Shown here one piece after another: positions 22,550 to 32,725 of a stretch of 64,000 nt of DNA (positions are counted from its first letter, which is position 1; each line of letters begins with the position of its first letter). The position numbers were made by a program, and so were the translations under genes. The stretch is from Coemansia sp. RSA 487 (lineage: Eukaryota; Kickxellomycota; Kickxellomycetes; Kickxellales; Kickxellaceae). The notes below the pieces were generated by a model that had not been told where the DNA came from, did no database searches, and saw only the letters and a list, made by a program, of their open reading frames with translations. The stretch lies in the NCBI GenBank assembly GCA_027577595.1, contig JANBRJ010000069.1:1-64000 (forward strand). Direction: 5' to 3'.

Positions 22550-25500
22550 ATGAACAAGCTGGCCCAGCTTTCAGACCACAGTATCGATAGAGCTTCAATG
22601 GCATTCAACAACATCCCTGGTCAGTCAGCACTACAGTCGGCGAATGGCCAGACCAGAGGTTCTCCTGCAAGTATGCTACAACAAAATATGCCTCTTGGGG
22701 TTGTTAGTCCACAGCAACGCCCACCGCTTCCGCACCAACAACAATTGCAACAGCAGCAGCAACAGCAGCAGCAGAATCAGCAATCGCTGAACTTTCAGCA
22801 ACAGCAGCAGCAGATCCAGCAATATTTCTTTCAGCAGCAACAGCAGCTTCAGCAACTGCAACTTCAGCTCCAGGCCCAGGAAAACAATCCACAACAAAAC
22901 CAGCCCCGGCTGCCGTATACCGCTCAGCAAATTGCAATGGCCCGTCAGTCATTACTGGCACAGCAGCAGCAGCAACTTGCATTACTTGCTCAACAATATC
23001 AGCAGCAACAGCAGCTACAGCAGCAATCGCAGGCACAGTCGCTCTCTCAAAGCATGCAGCCCGATATTGCGCCAAATGCTGACTCCGTAGCATTACACAA
23101 TGCAGCAATTGCCACCTCAATGAGCGCCTCAGCTGCAATGTCGCCTGCACACACAGTGACAAGCCTAGCATCTTCTGTTGTGCCAACTGCTGCACCCATA
23201 AGCGCAAACGTATTGGATGATGGCAAAGGACGCGCTGGCGCTGGGATTAATGGAATTACGGGCGCATCTTCCCCGGCGCCCAATTCTCAGCAGATCGACC
23301 CTGCGACTTTAGCAATGTTCCGCGCAACTGCAGCAAAGTTTGGCATTCCAGAAAGTGCACTTTCTCGTTTGCCCCCCAACCAGCTGCAGCTGTTTCTGAA
23401 CAGCTTACAGGCACAGCACACTCAACAGCAGCAGCAGCAGCAACAGCAGCATGGATCGCAAAGCCAGACTCCTGTTTCTTCTGCCAGTGGTGTGCTGTCT
23501 CCTCAAAGGCAGGTGTCTGATTCGGCGCTGCCTACAGGCATCAGCGGAAGTAACGGCAACGGTACGCCCACCAAATCAGGCGGTGATACACCACGACCGA
23601 AATCGGCGCGTTCGAAGAAGGGCGTTGCACGCGACCGTTCGATCAGCCGCTCTCCAGCGCCCACTCAGAACCAGAACCAGAATCAGAACCATGGAACTCC
23701 TCAGTTATTTATCCCAACAGCACTGCATATTCCGCAACAATCGTCGTCCGTTTTGGGATCTCCAATGGGCTTTGCCAACTCGCCACGGTCGATGGGCAAC
23801 CAGAGCGCAGTGCAGCGCAAAGGCTCAATGGCATCGATCACAGCTGATGATGCTCGTGGAACGCCAACACCAAGCGAGTCGAGTGTCGGTGGTCCGGCTG
23901 GGAGTCAGACACAGCAGGTAACATACACTGCGGAAGAGATTGCCAACGCACACAAAAAATCCGAAGAGTTTTTGAAGCGGCTGCCAGAGTTTACTTCGGA
24001 GAGCTTTGTCGAGTTCTTGCAAAAGTTCCTCAAAGACAACAACATTTCTGGCAACTTTTCCAAGCCTCCAGTGTTTGCAGACAGGCAAATAGACTTGTAT
24101 CGCTTCTTTTGCGAAGTTGTCGGACAAGGCGGCCTGGAACAAGTGCATGTGCGAAGAGTCTGGCGACAGGTGGCCAAGGATTCAGGACTTCCGGATATAC
24201 CTACGCTGCCACCTTTGCTAAGTCGATGGTACAAGGTTTGGCTCCAGCCACTCGAGCAGTTGGCTGTGTATCCACCGGGGCATCCAAAACACACAGGAAT
24301 CAATGCCAACTTTTCACTCAAGAAACGGCGAAAGCCGGACACCTTTGGCAGCCCCGGAAGCACGCCTGGACCGGTTGATCGGCCATATTCTGTTAACCCC
24401 GAGTCTAGCAAGCGCCCTAAAATGTACAGTCCGATCACAAATGGTGCTGCCTCGGCTACAGCGTCCCCCGCACCGTTTACCCCACCGCCGCCGTTGCCTA
24501 TATCGAGCAGCGCTATGCATCTGCCGACTGGACCAATGGGCTTCTCCTCGGTGCAGTCCACATCCGCACCGTCCTTGCCAACTAACGGATTCACACCTAC
24601 ACCTCTCCGATCGCTACCACCACATATGCCGGTTCCAGCAAGCCACACACAGCCTGGAGCAGCTGGTTCTGCATCCGGGGTAGTGGCAAACACTGCTATT
24701 GCGAGCCCTCCTATTCCACATGCTCAGCCGCTACAGCCACAACACCAGTTGCAGCAGCGGCAAAACGAGATTACCAGTCCACAGCCTCCGTCCATACCCC
24801 TAATCACCGTGCCGCTGCCACCGCCAGCACCGCAGCCATTGAGATTCTTTCCGCTAGAGCGCACATTAGACACATATGGAGGTATTGATATTCAAGCATC
24901 GATGGCATTGCGTCCACGTGTACTGATACCGTCGGCTAGCGACTACGGCTCTGTTGATATTCGTGCACTGACACTTAGCATTGAATCTGGCATAGTAATG
25001 GAGGTAACGGCAGCACTGAACACGCTGATACAGATAACATCGCAGCCGGAGGTTGTTGTGCCATTGGGCCAGTGCGAAGAGCTGGCCGAAACGCTCTTTT
25101 CGATTATTGAGAACATCAAGCTTGTAACTACGTATACGGCAGCTAAGCAGGAGTCGGGTGTGGCTCCTATGGATGTAGACCCGAGCAACCGCATACCAGC
25201 TACGTCAAATGGAAAATCGACCGCCAAATATATGTCATACAGCGAGGAAGCGGATTTGTTTGAGGCTATGTATACAAACGATCCTGACGATGGCGGTATA
25301 ATTGGCGACGATATGCAAGATCCCACGTCGGTGTGTGGGCTTATTCACGGCAGCGATGATTTGTGGTCGTTTACATCGGACCGCACGCTGACAGTGATGT
25401 ACGCGCTACGGAACATGTCGTTCGTTCCAATGAATCAGCAATATCTCTCGACCAGTGACGATTTTTTGCATATGTTCAAAACAGTCCTCGAGAAGTGCGA

Positions 25501-26638
25501 TTATGCTGTGCAGGCAGCCCAAGGCTGGGACTGCGACAGAGAGGGCAGCGAAAAGCTCTCCGAGAAAATGGCGAGCTTGGTTGTGCTTCGGGCACTAGAG
25601 TTCCGAAAGTCGCTGATGGCGATGCTAGTGAATGTGGCGGACAGAATTGATCTCCAAGCAGCCGGGAAAGACTTTGTCGATGTAGCGTTGCGGCTGATAT
25701 ACTACTTTATGGATGAAAAACAAACGAGCGACGTTGTTGAGGAGTGGATGCGTGAAAGCCTCTCGCCAGTCGTGGGCGCAGCGATGAACGATCCACTGGC
25801 GTCGGTGCTTCATGTGCAGGCACACGATGGACGAACGTACTACTTGCATGCGCTTGAGGCAGTTGGCAGAATGACAGTCTCCGACAACAACCGCGAGTTT
25901 TTGGCTGGATCAGTGAGCCCTGACGCCTACTGGCCGCTCGCCAATGCATGCATTAGTCTGCTTGCGGGCAACCAGGCCGCTGTGTCGCTAAACCCCAACA
26001 CTGTGCAGAACTATACCGAGAATCGGCTTATGTGGGTGCAGATGGCGCTGGTCGTGTTCAGCAACCTTGTATGCACTGTGACGCCGCATCCACTTGTTGC
26101 TTCGCGCAGATACACGCCATTCAAGATATCGCCAAGCGGCATAGTTGGCGGTTCGCCGTACGTAAACGGTATGGTGAATGGGATCGCGGCAGGATCTTTT
26201 GCTGGTGGATCGCGGCGAGCGAAAACAAGACATTCGCTGCCATTCGTTCCTGTTGTATACACAGCAACGGCGGTGCCTACAGCGCTTAAAGAGTTCCGCG
26301 AGCGGCTGGTGAACAACGACAACGTTGTGCGCTCCCTGTTCGAGATGGTATTTATGTGGTGGATGCATGTTGGTGCTGCAGTCAATCTGCGCACAAACCA
26401 GGGGCCGCTTTCGCCATCAGCGCCGCACGACTCGCCACTGAACGATATTGCGGAAAGGGCTGTCTATGTTCTCCAGCAACTTCACCCTGAGCACGACACG
26501 TTGTTTACAACGAGGTGGAGCGAGTGGATTGTGGAGCGGGCAACACGCATACCTCTCTGTCCAGAGCTGATGGAGGTGTTGTACGAGCTAACAGGGATGA
26601 TACCCGTGCAATCGGTATCGTTTGCGAAATCGTCCTAG
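22550..26638 (+). CDS. SWI1: ARID-domain SWI/SNF subunit, SWI1-like
   Basis: Single exon, 1362 residues from ATG 22550 (earlier in-frame TTG ignored). The first 200 residues are Gln-rich, with several pure glutamine runs encoded by CAG/CAA repeats; more Gln lies near residue 295. A Ser/Pro/Thr-rich region follows. The ARID DNA-binding domain is at about 475-590, including FSKPPVFADRQIDLYRFFCE, GGLEQVHVRRVWRQVAKDSG and the final LLSRWYKVWLQPLEQ helix. After another Pro-rich linker, from about residue 775, a conserved helical C-terminal half (ISQPEVVVPL-like repeats, VMYALRNMSFVPMNQQYLS) fits the SWI1/ARID1 C-terminal domain, which scaffolds the BAF/SWI-SNF core module. Nuclear chromatin remodelling is therefore the expected role. 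The Gln-rich N-terminus is reminiscent of the prion domain of yeast Swi1, an inference from composition. Confidence 0.8.
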   Translation: MNKLAQLSDHSIDRASMAFNNIPGQSALQSANGQTRGSPASMLQQNMPLGVVSPQQRPPLPHQQQLQQQQQQQQQNQQSLNFQQQQQQIQQYFFQQQQQLQQLQLQLQAQENNPQQNQPRLPYTAQQIAMARQSLLAQQQQQLALLAQQYQQQQQLQQQSQAQSLSQSMQPDIAPNADSVALHNAAIATSMSASAAMSPAHTVTSLASSVVPTAAPISANVLDDGKGRAGAGINGITGASSPAPNSQQIDPATLAMFRATAAKFGIPESALSRLPPNQLQLFLNSLQAQHTQQQQQQQQQHGSQSQTPVSSASGVLSPQRQVSDSALPTGISGSNGNGTPTKSGGDTPRPKSARSKKGVARDRSISRSPAPTQNQNQNQNHGTPQLFIPTALHIPQQSSSVLGSPMGFANSPRSMGNQSAVQRKGSMASITADDARGTPTPSESSVGGPAGSQTQQVTYTAEEIANAHKKSEEFLKRLPEFTSESFVEFLQKFLKDNNISGNFSKPPVFADRQIDLYRFFCEVVGQGGLEQVHVRRVWRQVAKDSGLPDIPTLPPLLSRWYKVWLQPLEQLAVYPPGHPKHTGINANFSLKKRRKPDTFGSPGSTPGPVDRPYSVNPESSKRPKMYSPITNGAASATASPAPFTPPPPLPISSSAMHLPTGPMGFSSVQSTSAPSLPTNGFTPTPLRSLPPHMPVPASHTQPGAAGSASGVVANTAIASPPIPHAQPLQPQHQLQQRQNEITSPQPPSIPLITVPLPPPAPQPLRFFPLERTLDTYGGIDIQASMALRPRVLIPSASDYGSVDIRALTLSIESGIVMEVTAALNTLIQITSQPEVVVPLGQCEELAETLFSIIENIKLVTTYTAAKQESGVAPMDVDPSNRIPATSNGKSTAKYMSYSEEADLFEAMYTNDPDDGGIIGDDMQDPTSVCGLIHGSDDLWSFTSDRTLTVMYALRNMSFVPMNQQYLSTSDDFLHMFKTVLEKCDYAVQAAQGWDCDREGSEKLSEKMASLVVLRALEFRKSLMAMLVNVADRIDLQAAGKDFVDVALRLIYYFMDEKQTSDVVEEWMRESLSPVVGAAMNDPLASVLHVQAHDGRTYYLHALEAVGRMTVSDNNREFLAGSVSPDAYWPLANACISLLAGNQAAVSLNPNTVQNYTENRLMWVQMALVVFSNLVCTVTPHPLVASRRYTPFKISPSGIVGGSPYVNGMVNGIAAGSFAGGSRRAKTRHSLPFVPVVYTATAVPTALKEFRERLVNNDNVVRSLFEMVFMWWMHVGAAVNLRTNQGPLSPSAPHDSPLNDIAERAVYVLQQLHPEHDTLFTTRWSEWIVERATRIPLCPELMEVLYELTGMIPVQSVSFAKSS
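22737..22860 (+). repeat. CAG/CAA repeat coding poly-Gln
   Basis: Dense, interrupted CAG/CAA codons within the SWI1-like gene. The mixed codons should limit slippage compared with a pure CAG tract. A second tract lies at about 23420-23450. Confidence 0.85.
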
Positions 26639-27596
26639 CCAGCCCAGGCCGATGGCGAGTACAGTAGAGCAATTGCCCTGTGAGTTTTTTCTCCTTGCAA
26701 ACAAGTCTTTCTTCTCAACTAAATACATTAATTGTTACCACAGCATGTCACTTTGCCTGGATTAGACTTTTTTTTTTCTTCTGGAACCACAGCCACTTCT
26801 ATCAGAATGACCAATCACAATGAAACGCAGTATCTCATGATTTTATTTGATCAATCAAACACCGCACACAATTGGCCAGAGCAAAGCACAAATTTTCCAT
26901 CCAGCACGCGTCTTGGATTGAATGGAAGAAGCAAAGACAGCTCGGCTCGAATCACCACTTTCTTTTGCAATATCACTCGCGTATTTTTTTTTTGCACTCT
27001 ATTGCTTTAAAGCAGAAAGTTAAGCTCAGGCGCACGAAAAGAGCTCGCATACTTTTGGCGCTTTCTTTCAGGATTCTATTGACACTCTGTTGCCGGCGTA
27101 GCTACGTGTGGTCAGGATATACCCGCGAGGGATTGAGAACGGAAGGCTTGGAGTCCAACCGTCCACAAAGCTCTCTTTAGCTATATCTTTTGTGTTTGCT
27201 AATATCGCTGGCTCTAACGACGAATACCTAAGCATAGCGGTACGACAAGCAGCCAGGGCGCAAAGCAGGAAGCAGAGACAAACAAGGAGAGACAGCTTGA
27301 ATTGTTGATATCAGGTAAATATTTATCAATTTGAAGATATGGATAACATCCGTACGCGTTGTGCTGTCTTTAGGGGAGAGGGGTCTAACGCCGCATTGGA
27401 ACAAATGAAGCTGGAGATCTTTTCTTGCGCTAGGTCTGCTGGATCAATGTATTACCTTTCTTTAAACCAGAAAACAAAAAGGGCACTATTATCTAACACA
27501 TATGATGTCTTTGATATGTGGCTATCTATTGTGATGCTTTTTTTTTTTTTTTTACAAAAAAAAAAAAATTTGTATTAGATCAAGGGAGACATTAAA
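26639..27596. other. intergenic
   Basis: Region between the ARID and BED-finger genes. No credible ORF. It ends with a T run immediately followed by an A run just upstream of the next ATG. Confidence 0.5.
27538..27568. repeat. T16-AC-A13 homopolymer palindrome
   Basis: Sixteen T, then AC, then thirteen A, 28 bases upstream of the BED-finger ATG. It is a rigid dT/dA tract that can exclude nucleosomes and, if transcribed, can fold as a hairpin. Its length is prone to sequencing error. Confidence 0.8.
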
Positions 27597-29327
27597 ATGG
27601 CTGATCGTTTGGCTCGCAGAGGGGAGGAAGAGTACGAGGCAAATGGTAGTATCAAGATTTCGGACGTGGCTGCAGGAGTCGAAGATGCAGTGTCGAGCGC
27701 GACAACCATGGCCGAGTCAATGGTGGTCCATGCGGTAGCGTCCAAGGGGGAGGAGGAAGAGGAGGAGGACGGTGACTACGACATGGTAGAGCACCACGAG
27801 GCTGACGAGCATGAGGGGGAAGATGGCGGCGATCTGGAGGATGTGGAAGAGGAGGAGTATGCTGCTGAGCAGGTCGAGTATGCCGACTACGAGATGGCTG
27901 ACACCGCTATGGAGCAGGATGCCGAGCAGGTCGAGTATGTAGAGAACGTTGCGGAAACCGATGCAGGCTCGATCCTTGCCACCCAGGAGCACGCCGAGCA
28001 CCACATTGTTGAGGAAACCGATGCAAATGGCGCTGGGAGCAATACTGTTGGCCATCATGAAGTGGAGTACGGCGGGTATGCTCAGGAAGAGGGCGTGGAT
28101 AAGGAACACCAGACCGACGGCATGTCCGTCGACGAAGACGGCCATGTGGTGGTGGAGGATCAGCAGCAGCAACACAATGGCCACGAAGGGGGAGAAGCGG
28201 CGCACAGCCAGGCCGGCCATTCGCACGGGATGTATGACGACCAAGGCGACCAGTCCTCGCAGATATACGACTCAAACCATGCAGATGGTGGGCCAATGGA
28301 GTATACCATGATTTCCTCCGATGATGCTGCAAACTCTTCGCTGGCGGCACTTTCGCGGGCAATTTCGTCGAACGTAAGACAGCTTACTGGCGAGGTGGAT
28401 ACAGAGGATGACCAGCGCTTGCAGCAGCATCGGCAAAGAGAGCACGATGACGACCAGCATGACCATGCGCGCTCTGGGCACCGGCCGCAAGAGCACAGCA
28501 GCCACGACCAGCAGGATGATGAGCTCCCGCCTGGTGGCTACGACGACGGCGCACAGGAACACACGACAGCACAGCCCTCGACAGAACCAGGCTCAAACCA
28601 CAAGACGCCTGTGCGATTCAAAACCCAGGCTCGTCGTCTGGCCGAGGCCGAGGGACCGCGCAGCGTCACTCCGATTAAGCGCCGGATCTCGCGCTCGCAG
28701 GATGCGCAGACAAGCAGCAGGCTCAAGAGCAAGGTGTGGGGATGGTACGAGATCCTGCCCGACGGCTACCGCCAGTGCAAGTTCTGCCCCCAGAGATATG
28801 GACGGCTGACGGCCACGACTATCCTGGCGCGCCATTTCCACAACCGCCACGACGCAAACGCATCGCCAAGCACGACTCCGACGGCGTCTCGAAGACCAGC
28901 GGGCCTCAGCACTCGTCGCCCTCGGCAGCCGAGTCACTCGCGGGGCAGCCAGAGGGTCATTACCCTTCCGAATGGCCAAGTTATAGACATGACCGACCCC
29001 GACAGCGATTCCGCGTACAACCAAGCGGCGGTGGCTGCAGCTGCAGCTGCGGCGGCGGCGGCGGAAGCCGACTTTAGGGCTTCCGCTGACGACCAGCCGG
29101 GCACGGGCGATGGAGCCGCATCGGCACCCTTGTTCCAGGTCCAGGGAAACGGCGATGCGGCGTATGGGCACGATTCAGCAGACGAAGTCCAGCGCTCGGA
29201 ATCGCAGGCGACGCAGCACAGCCCATTCGATGACAATCCGCTTATTGTACAAGGTAAGAACCAGCAGCGTTTTGAGCTATTCCATATCCGCCCGTGCCGT
29301 GCCCTTTACGTGCATGTTGTGGAATAA
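27597..29327 (+). CDS. acidic BED-type zinc finger protein
   Basis: An ORF of 576 residues from ATG 27597. The first 250 residues are very acidic and Gly/Gln/His-rich. A Lys/Arg-rich stretch leads into a BED-type finger at about 378-421: KVWGWYEILPDGYRQCKFC then HFHNRH, giving C-X2-C and a His pair, preceded by the aromatic WGWY that BED fingers carry. After it come a basic linker and an Ala run. BED fingers bind DNA in chromatin boundary proteins and in hAT-derived transcription factors; with no transposase domain here, a nuclear regulator is more likely. The end is uncertain: a strong donor, GTAAGA at 29254, sits 25 codons before the in-frame stop, so the last residues may come from another exon between 29370 and 29515. 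The span given is the unspliced reading. Confidence 0.6.
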   Translation: MADRLARRGEEEYEANGSIKISDVAAGVEDAVSSATTMAESMVVHAVASKGEEEEEEDGDYDMVEHHEADEHEGEDGGDLEDVEEEEYAAEQVEYADYEMADTAMEQDAEQVEYVENVAETDAGSILATQEHAEHHIVEETDANGAGSNTVGHHEVEYGGYAQEEGVDKEHQTDGMSVDEDGHVVVEDQQQQHNGHEGGEAAHSQAGHSHGMYDDQGDQSSQIYDSNHADGGPMEYTMISSDDAANSSLAALSRAISSNVRQLTGEVDTEDDQRLQQHRQREHDDDQHDHARSGHRPQEHSSHDQQDDELPPGGYDDGAQEHTTAQPSTEPGSNHKTPVRFKTQARRLAEAEGPRSVTPIKRRISRSQDAQTSSRLKSKVWGWYEILPDGYRQCKFCPQRYGRLTATTILARHFHNRHDANASPSTTPTASRRPAGLSTRRPRQPSHSRGSQRVITLPNGQVIDMTDPDSDSAYNQAAVAAAAAAAAAAEADFRASADDQPGTGDGAASAPLFQVQGNGDAAYGHDSADEVQRSESQATQHSPFDDNPLIVQGKNQQRFELFHIRPCRALYVHVVE

Positions 29328-29531
29328 TGCGGGGGATGCTATCTTTCTTTCCCCCCTAATCTCGCCAGCTGCTGGAAATGCTTTTCTTTATCCGGTCTTT
29401 GTTTTACGAACACTACTATTGCTGCTTTTTATTTCGTTATTCCAGCGCTCTGTTCATTCTGCTAATCTCGCACGACTATACTTTGCAAAGCACCCAATCC
29501 ATCTGTGTCGCTTGTAGGGGGATTTTCAGCC

Positions 29532-30413
29532 ATGATGGCCTCGCCGCTTTCTCGTCTTGGGCTGGCGCCCGCACGCAGCGCAATTGCAGCGGTTGCACAG
29601 TTCTGTGCGCAAGGGGACATCCGGAAGAACATGCAGACATGCGTGGATCTCATCGGCGGAGCGGCTCGGAGAGGAGCACAAATGGTGTTTCTTCCCGAAG
29701 CCAGCGACTTTATTGCGGACTCGCGCGACCTGACATCACAGCTTGCGCAGAGCGTGGACGGCGAGTTCATGAAGGAGATCCAGCAGGCGGCTAAAGACAA
29801 CGGCATCTGGGTATCCATCGGCATCCACGAGCAGCCGCCGACCAACGAGATGCCATACAACACGAATGCGGTGGTCAGCAACGAAGGCGTTCTGGTGTCG
29901 GTGTACCGCAAGCTCCATATGTTCGACGTCAACGTTAAAGACGGGCCCAGGCTTCTCGAGAGCACCACGACAACACGTGGCGATCGGATCTCCGAGGTCG
30001 TGGACACGCCTGTGGGCAGGCTTGGGTCGTCCGTGTGCTACGATCTGCGGTTCCCGGAGCTGGCCCAGACGCTGCGGCTGCAAGGGGCGCAACTTCTCAG
30101 CTACCCGTCCGCTTTCACAGAGCTCACCGGCGCTGCGCACTGGGAGATGCTGCTGCGCGCGCGTGCGGTCGAGACCCAGACGTATGTGTTTGGTGCTGCG
30201 CAGATCGGCAGGCACAACAGCCGGCGCTCGAGCTATGGCGACGCCATGATTGTCGATCCGTGGGGCACGGTGCTTGCGCGGTGCGCGCGCAACACAAATG
30301 AGCCGACGCTGGCCACGGCAGAGATCAACCTGGAGTATCTGGACAAGATCCGTCGCGAGATGCCCGTGTTTAACCACAAGCGAACAGATCTTTTCCCCGA
30401 GTACGCTGCGTAA
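29532..30413 (+). CDS. NIT1: NIT1-type amidase (deaminated glutathione amidase)
   Basis: Single exon, 293 residues from ATG 29532, first of two adjacent ATGs. It is a nitrilase-superfamily protein with the full catalytic set: Glu56 in FLPEASDF, Lys127 in VYRKLHMFD and Cys169 in SVCYDLRFPE. The C-terminal half (YPSAFTELTGAAHWEMLLRA, GDAMIVDPWGTVLAR, PVFNHKRTDLF) matches vertebrate NIT1 and yeast Nit2 closely, which hydrolyse deaminated glutathione, a side product of transaminases. The protein is expected in cytosol and mitochondria. The first 18 residues contain Arg and no acids and could serve as a weak mitochondrial presequence. Its start lies only 200 bp after the BED-finger stop, and possible splice acceptors for either gene fall in that gap. 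Confidence 0.9.
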   Translation: MMASPLSRLGLAPARSAIAAVAQFCAQGDIRKNMQTCVDLIGGAARRGAQMVFLPEASDFIADSRDLTSQLAQSVDGEFMKEIQQAAKDNGIWVSIGIHEQPPTNEMPYNTNAVVSNEGVLVSVYRKLHMFDVNVKDGPRLLESTTTTRGDRISEVVDTPVGRLGSSVCYDLRFPELAQTLRLQGAQLLSYPSAFTELTGAAHWEMLLRARAVETQTYVFGAAQIGRHNSRRSSYGDAMIVDPWGTVLARCARNTNEPTLATAEINLEYLDKIRREMPVFNHKRTDLFPEYAA

Positions 30414-30570
30414 ATATCGATCCACCTTATTTCATGACCCCCCTTTTTTGTTTTGCGACTACTCGCAAGCTGTCTTGCTTTACTTTTTCTTCTAACTTAA
30501 TAACAGCCCTTTTCAACTATATCAAAAAGCTGGATATATTATAGTCAGCATATAATGCCGGAAAATATGC

Positions 30571-31119
30571 TCAGTGGTGGGGGAAATCGAGGCTATCGAC
30601 TGAGCGCAGCTCCTGGCGAGTGATTGTGAGCTGGTCGGCCTTGAACCAGAAGCGGCCGACAAACATCTGGTCTCTGAGAACATACGGCCACCATAACGAA
30701 TCGTCAGCCCACATCTGGTCAAACGGCATCTCGTGGACGTCGAACCACTGCGGCCGCATCTCGTCGCTTTCCTCGGGTTGCCCGGCAAAGGACCTTGCAA
30801 GAAAGACATGGACCTCCATGGCCACCGGGTCGTTTTCAAAGTAAAACAACAGCAGCCCACATTTCTCGGGCTCTTCTGTGCATTGAAGCCCAGACTCCTC
30901 AAGAAGCTCACGGCATGCCCCTTGTGAGATGGGCTCTTCGGGCTCGACTTTGCCGCCGAATCCGTTGAGCTTGTCCTTGCCAAACCCACGCTTCTTCATG
31001 CCCAGCAGCACTCGATCCCCATTGCTGTTGTCCATGGGGAATATCAGCGTGTAGAGCTTGTGCCGCATCACTTGGTGGTCGGCATCTTCGACGTGCCTGG
31101 CTATTGATCTACTGTCCAT
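30571..31119 (-). CDS. MTH1-type Nudix hydrolase (8-oxo-purine nucleotide sanitiser)
   Basis: Single exon, 182 residues. It aligns well with human MTH1/NUDT1. The Nudix box GX5EX7REUXEEXGU is complete (GKVEPEEPISQGACRELLEE then SGL). The base-recognition residues of MTH1 are kept: the Asn of KLNGFGG, the Trp and the Asp pair in PFDQMWADDSLWWP. ESDEMRPQWFDVHEMPF is nearly identical to the human sequence. The enzyme should hydrolyse 8-oxo-dGTP and 2-OH-dATP to monophosphates and so keep oxidised bases out of DNA. An N-terminal extension of about 17 residues before LYTLIFPMD is not seen in human MTH1 and is acidic and His-rich, so not an obvious presequence. Tandem with a second, more divergent copy upstream on the same strand. 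Confidence 0.92.
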   Translation of the reverse strand: MDSRSIARHVEDADHQVMRHKLYTLIFPMDNSNGDRVLLGMKKRGFGKDKLNGFGGKVEPEEPISQGACRELLEESGLQCTEEPEKCGLLLFYFENDPVAMEVHVFLARSFAGQPEESDEMRPQWFDVHEMPFDQMWADDSLWWPYVLRDQMFVGRFWFKADQLTITRQELRSVDSLDFPHH

Positions 31120-31361
31120 TTGTTTTCCCTTTCGAGTGCTAGATGAGCCGATGAATGTTTAATGATGCCAGAGTCCCCAAAAACGCTCCTAAGCAAAGCA
31201 CAACCTGTGGTTCTACATTTCATTGTACCCAGAAACAGTACACGTTATGGTGTTTATCGTTGCATTTGAAAGCGAAAGCATAGCAATACTTTTTAGCAGA
31301 TTGCTGCGACTGCGCTGTGTTTGTAGGGTGCATGCTCCAAGACGTGGCCGACCAAAGGACG

Positions 31362-31984
31362 TCAGACGCACTCGATATTGTATCTGATGATTTCGGGGTG
31401 CGAAAAGGCAAAGCGCGCGACAAACGACTTGCCGCTGAGCATCGTTGGCCACCACAGACGAGCCTCCTTGTATGCCCTGTCGTAGGGGAGGTCCGGCATA
31501 TCGAACCACGCTGGCTTCATCTCGTCAGACTCCACGATCAGCCCAGACAGGCCATGCGCCGTGTACACGTATATGATCATACCAGATCCATCCTTTCGCT
31601 TCATGAAAATAACCCCGACATGTCTCATCGTTGCAGCACTTAATCCACATTCCTCCTACCAATATTGAAAACACCAACGAAGCAAAACACTCTGGCCCAA
31701 ACATCAGCTATGTGTCGCAATAAACTCAGCGCACAACCCGATATAGCAAACATTGATACCTTTAGCTCACGGCGGGCGCACTCGTCAAAAGTCTCTTCGG
31801 GCTCTACCTTGCCACCAAACCCATTCCAAAGCCCCACACCCATGCCGCGCTTCTTTAATCCGAGCAGAACCTGCGTGCCGTTGTTGGCGCCAAACGGGAA
31901 TATGACTGTGTATTGGCGCGCCGTGTCCTTTACGGCGTCTATTTCCTCGACCAAAGCCGCCTTTACCGTTTCGATTGCCTGCAT
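31362..31984 (-). CDS. second MTH1-like Nudix hydrolase, altered pocket
   Basis: Two exons: 31760-31984 and 31362-31655, joined in phase 0 over a 104-bp intron inside the Nudix box; 172 residues. Splicing restores RRELKEECGL, completing the Nudix signature, so the enzyme core is intact. It is clearly a paralogue of the neighbouring gene (LKKRGMGVGLWNGFGGKVEP; VESDEMKPAWFDMPDLPY). The Asn of WNGFGG is kept, but where MTH1 has the Trp and two Asp that read the oxidised base (MWPDDSYW), this protein has AYKEARLW. Substrate choice is therefore probably changed while pyrophosphohydrolase activity is retained. The intron donor is the weaker GTATCA. The other copy has no intron, so the duplication is not very recent or one copy gained or lost it. 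Confidence 0.85.
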
Positions 31985-32725
31985 ACTCTATAGATAAAGA
32001 AAACGCCTAGCTGTAGCCTTTGCATCCCATAGGGCTTATTGCCCTTTGTGCGCAAAAAGACAAAGCAGTGATTAGCTGTAGATAGTGGAATGCGTTGGAA
32101 ATATTCGTTGTAACACAGTCAAAAAGAAACCATTTGTGCACAGCGTAAGAAGCAGACAACAAAAAATAAAGATCTGGGACACTGATTGCTATTCTTCATA
32201 GCTGCAAGCAGCGCTTAGCTTCTAAATGGGCTTACAGAGGAAAGACGAGATCTTGTGGGAAGTCCAAAATAGATACAAACGTGTGGCTGCTGCGGAAAGT
32301 GCCTGACTGGAGAATTTCCAGCAAACACAAGCCATTCATTCACCAACTGTAGTCACTACTAACCAATTGAATGCAAAATACGGGCAGTATAATTGTGGAA
32401 GAGAACAGCCTGTGACGTTTCACAAGCTGTGGCAAAAAGGCACAGAGACGAAGAAAAAAGGACTTGCTATACATTTTTAAAGGGCAACAACACATGAGAG
32501 GCAACTATTGTGGAGAGGGGCGTTTTACCTTTACTCTCGCTTTCTCTTTCTCTTTCCCTTTCCCTTCTCCCTTCTCCCTTCCTTTCGCCACTTTTTAATA
32601 TTTACTTGTGAAGCAAAAATAGATCACTACTTTTCTCTTGTCATTTACACATTTTATATTTATATTTCGTTTTTTTCTTTAGTGTACTTTGTACTCTATT
32701 GCAACATTATTTGAATTCGTTAAAG
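31985..32725. other. intergenic with pyrimidine-rich leader of SEC9
   Basis: Contains the divergent promoters of the second Nudix gene and the SEC9-like gene. A CTTTCTCTTTCCC-type pyrimidine tract covers about 32537-32590. No gene seen. Confidence 0.5.
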
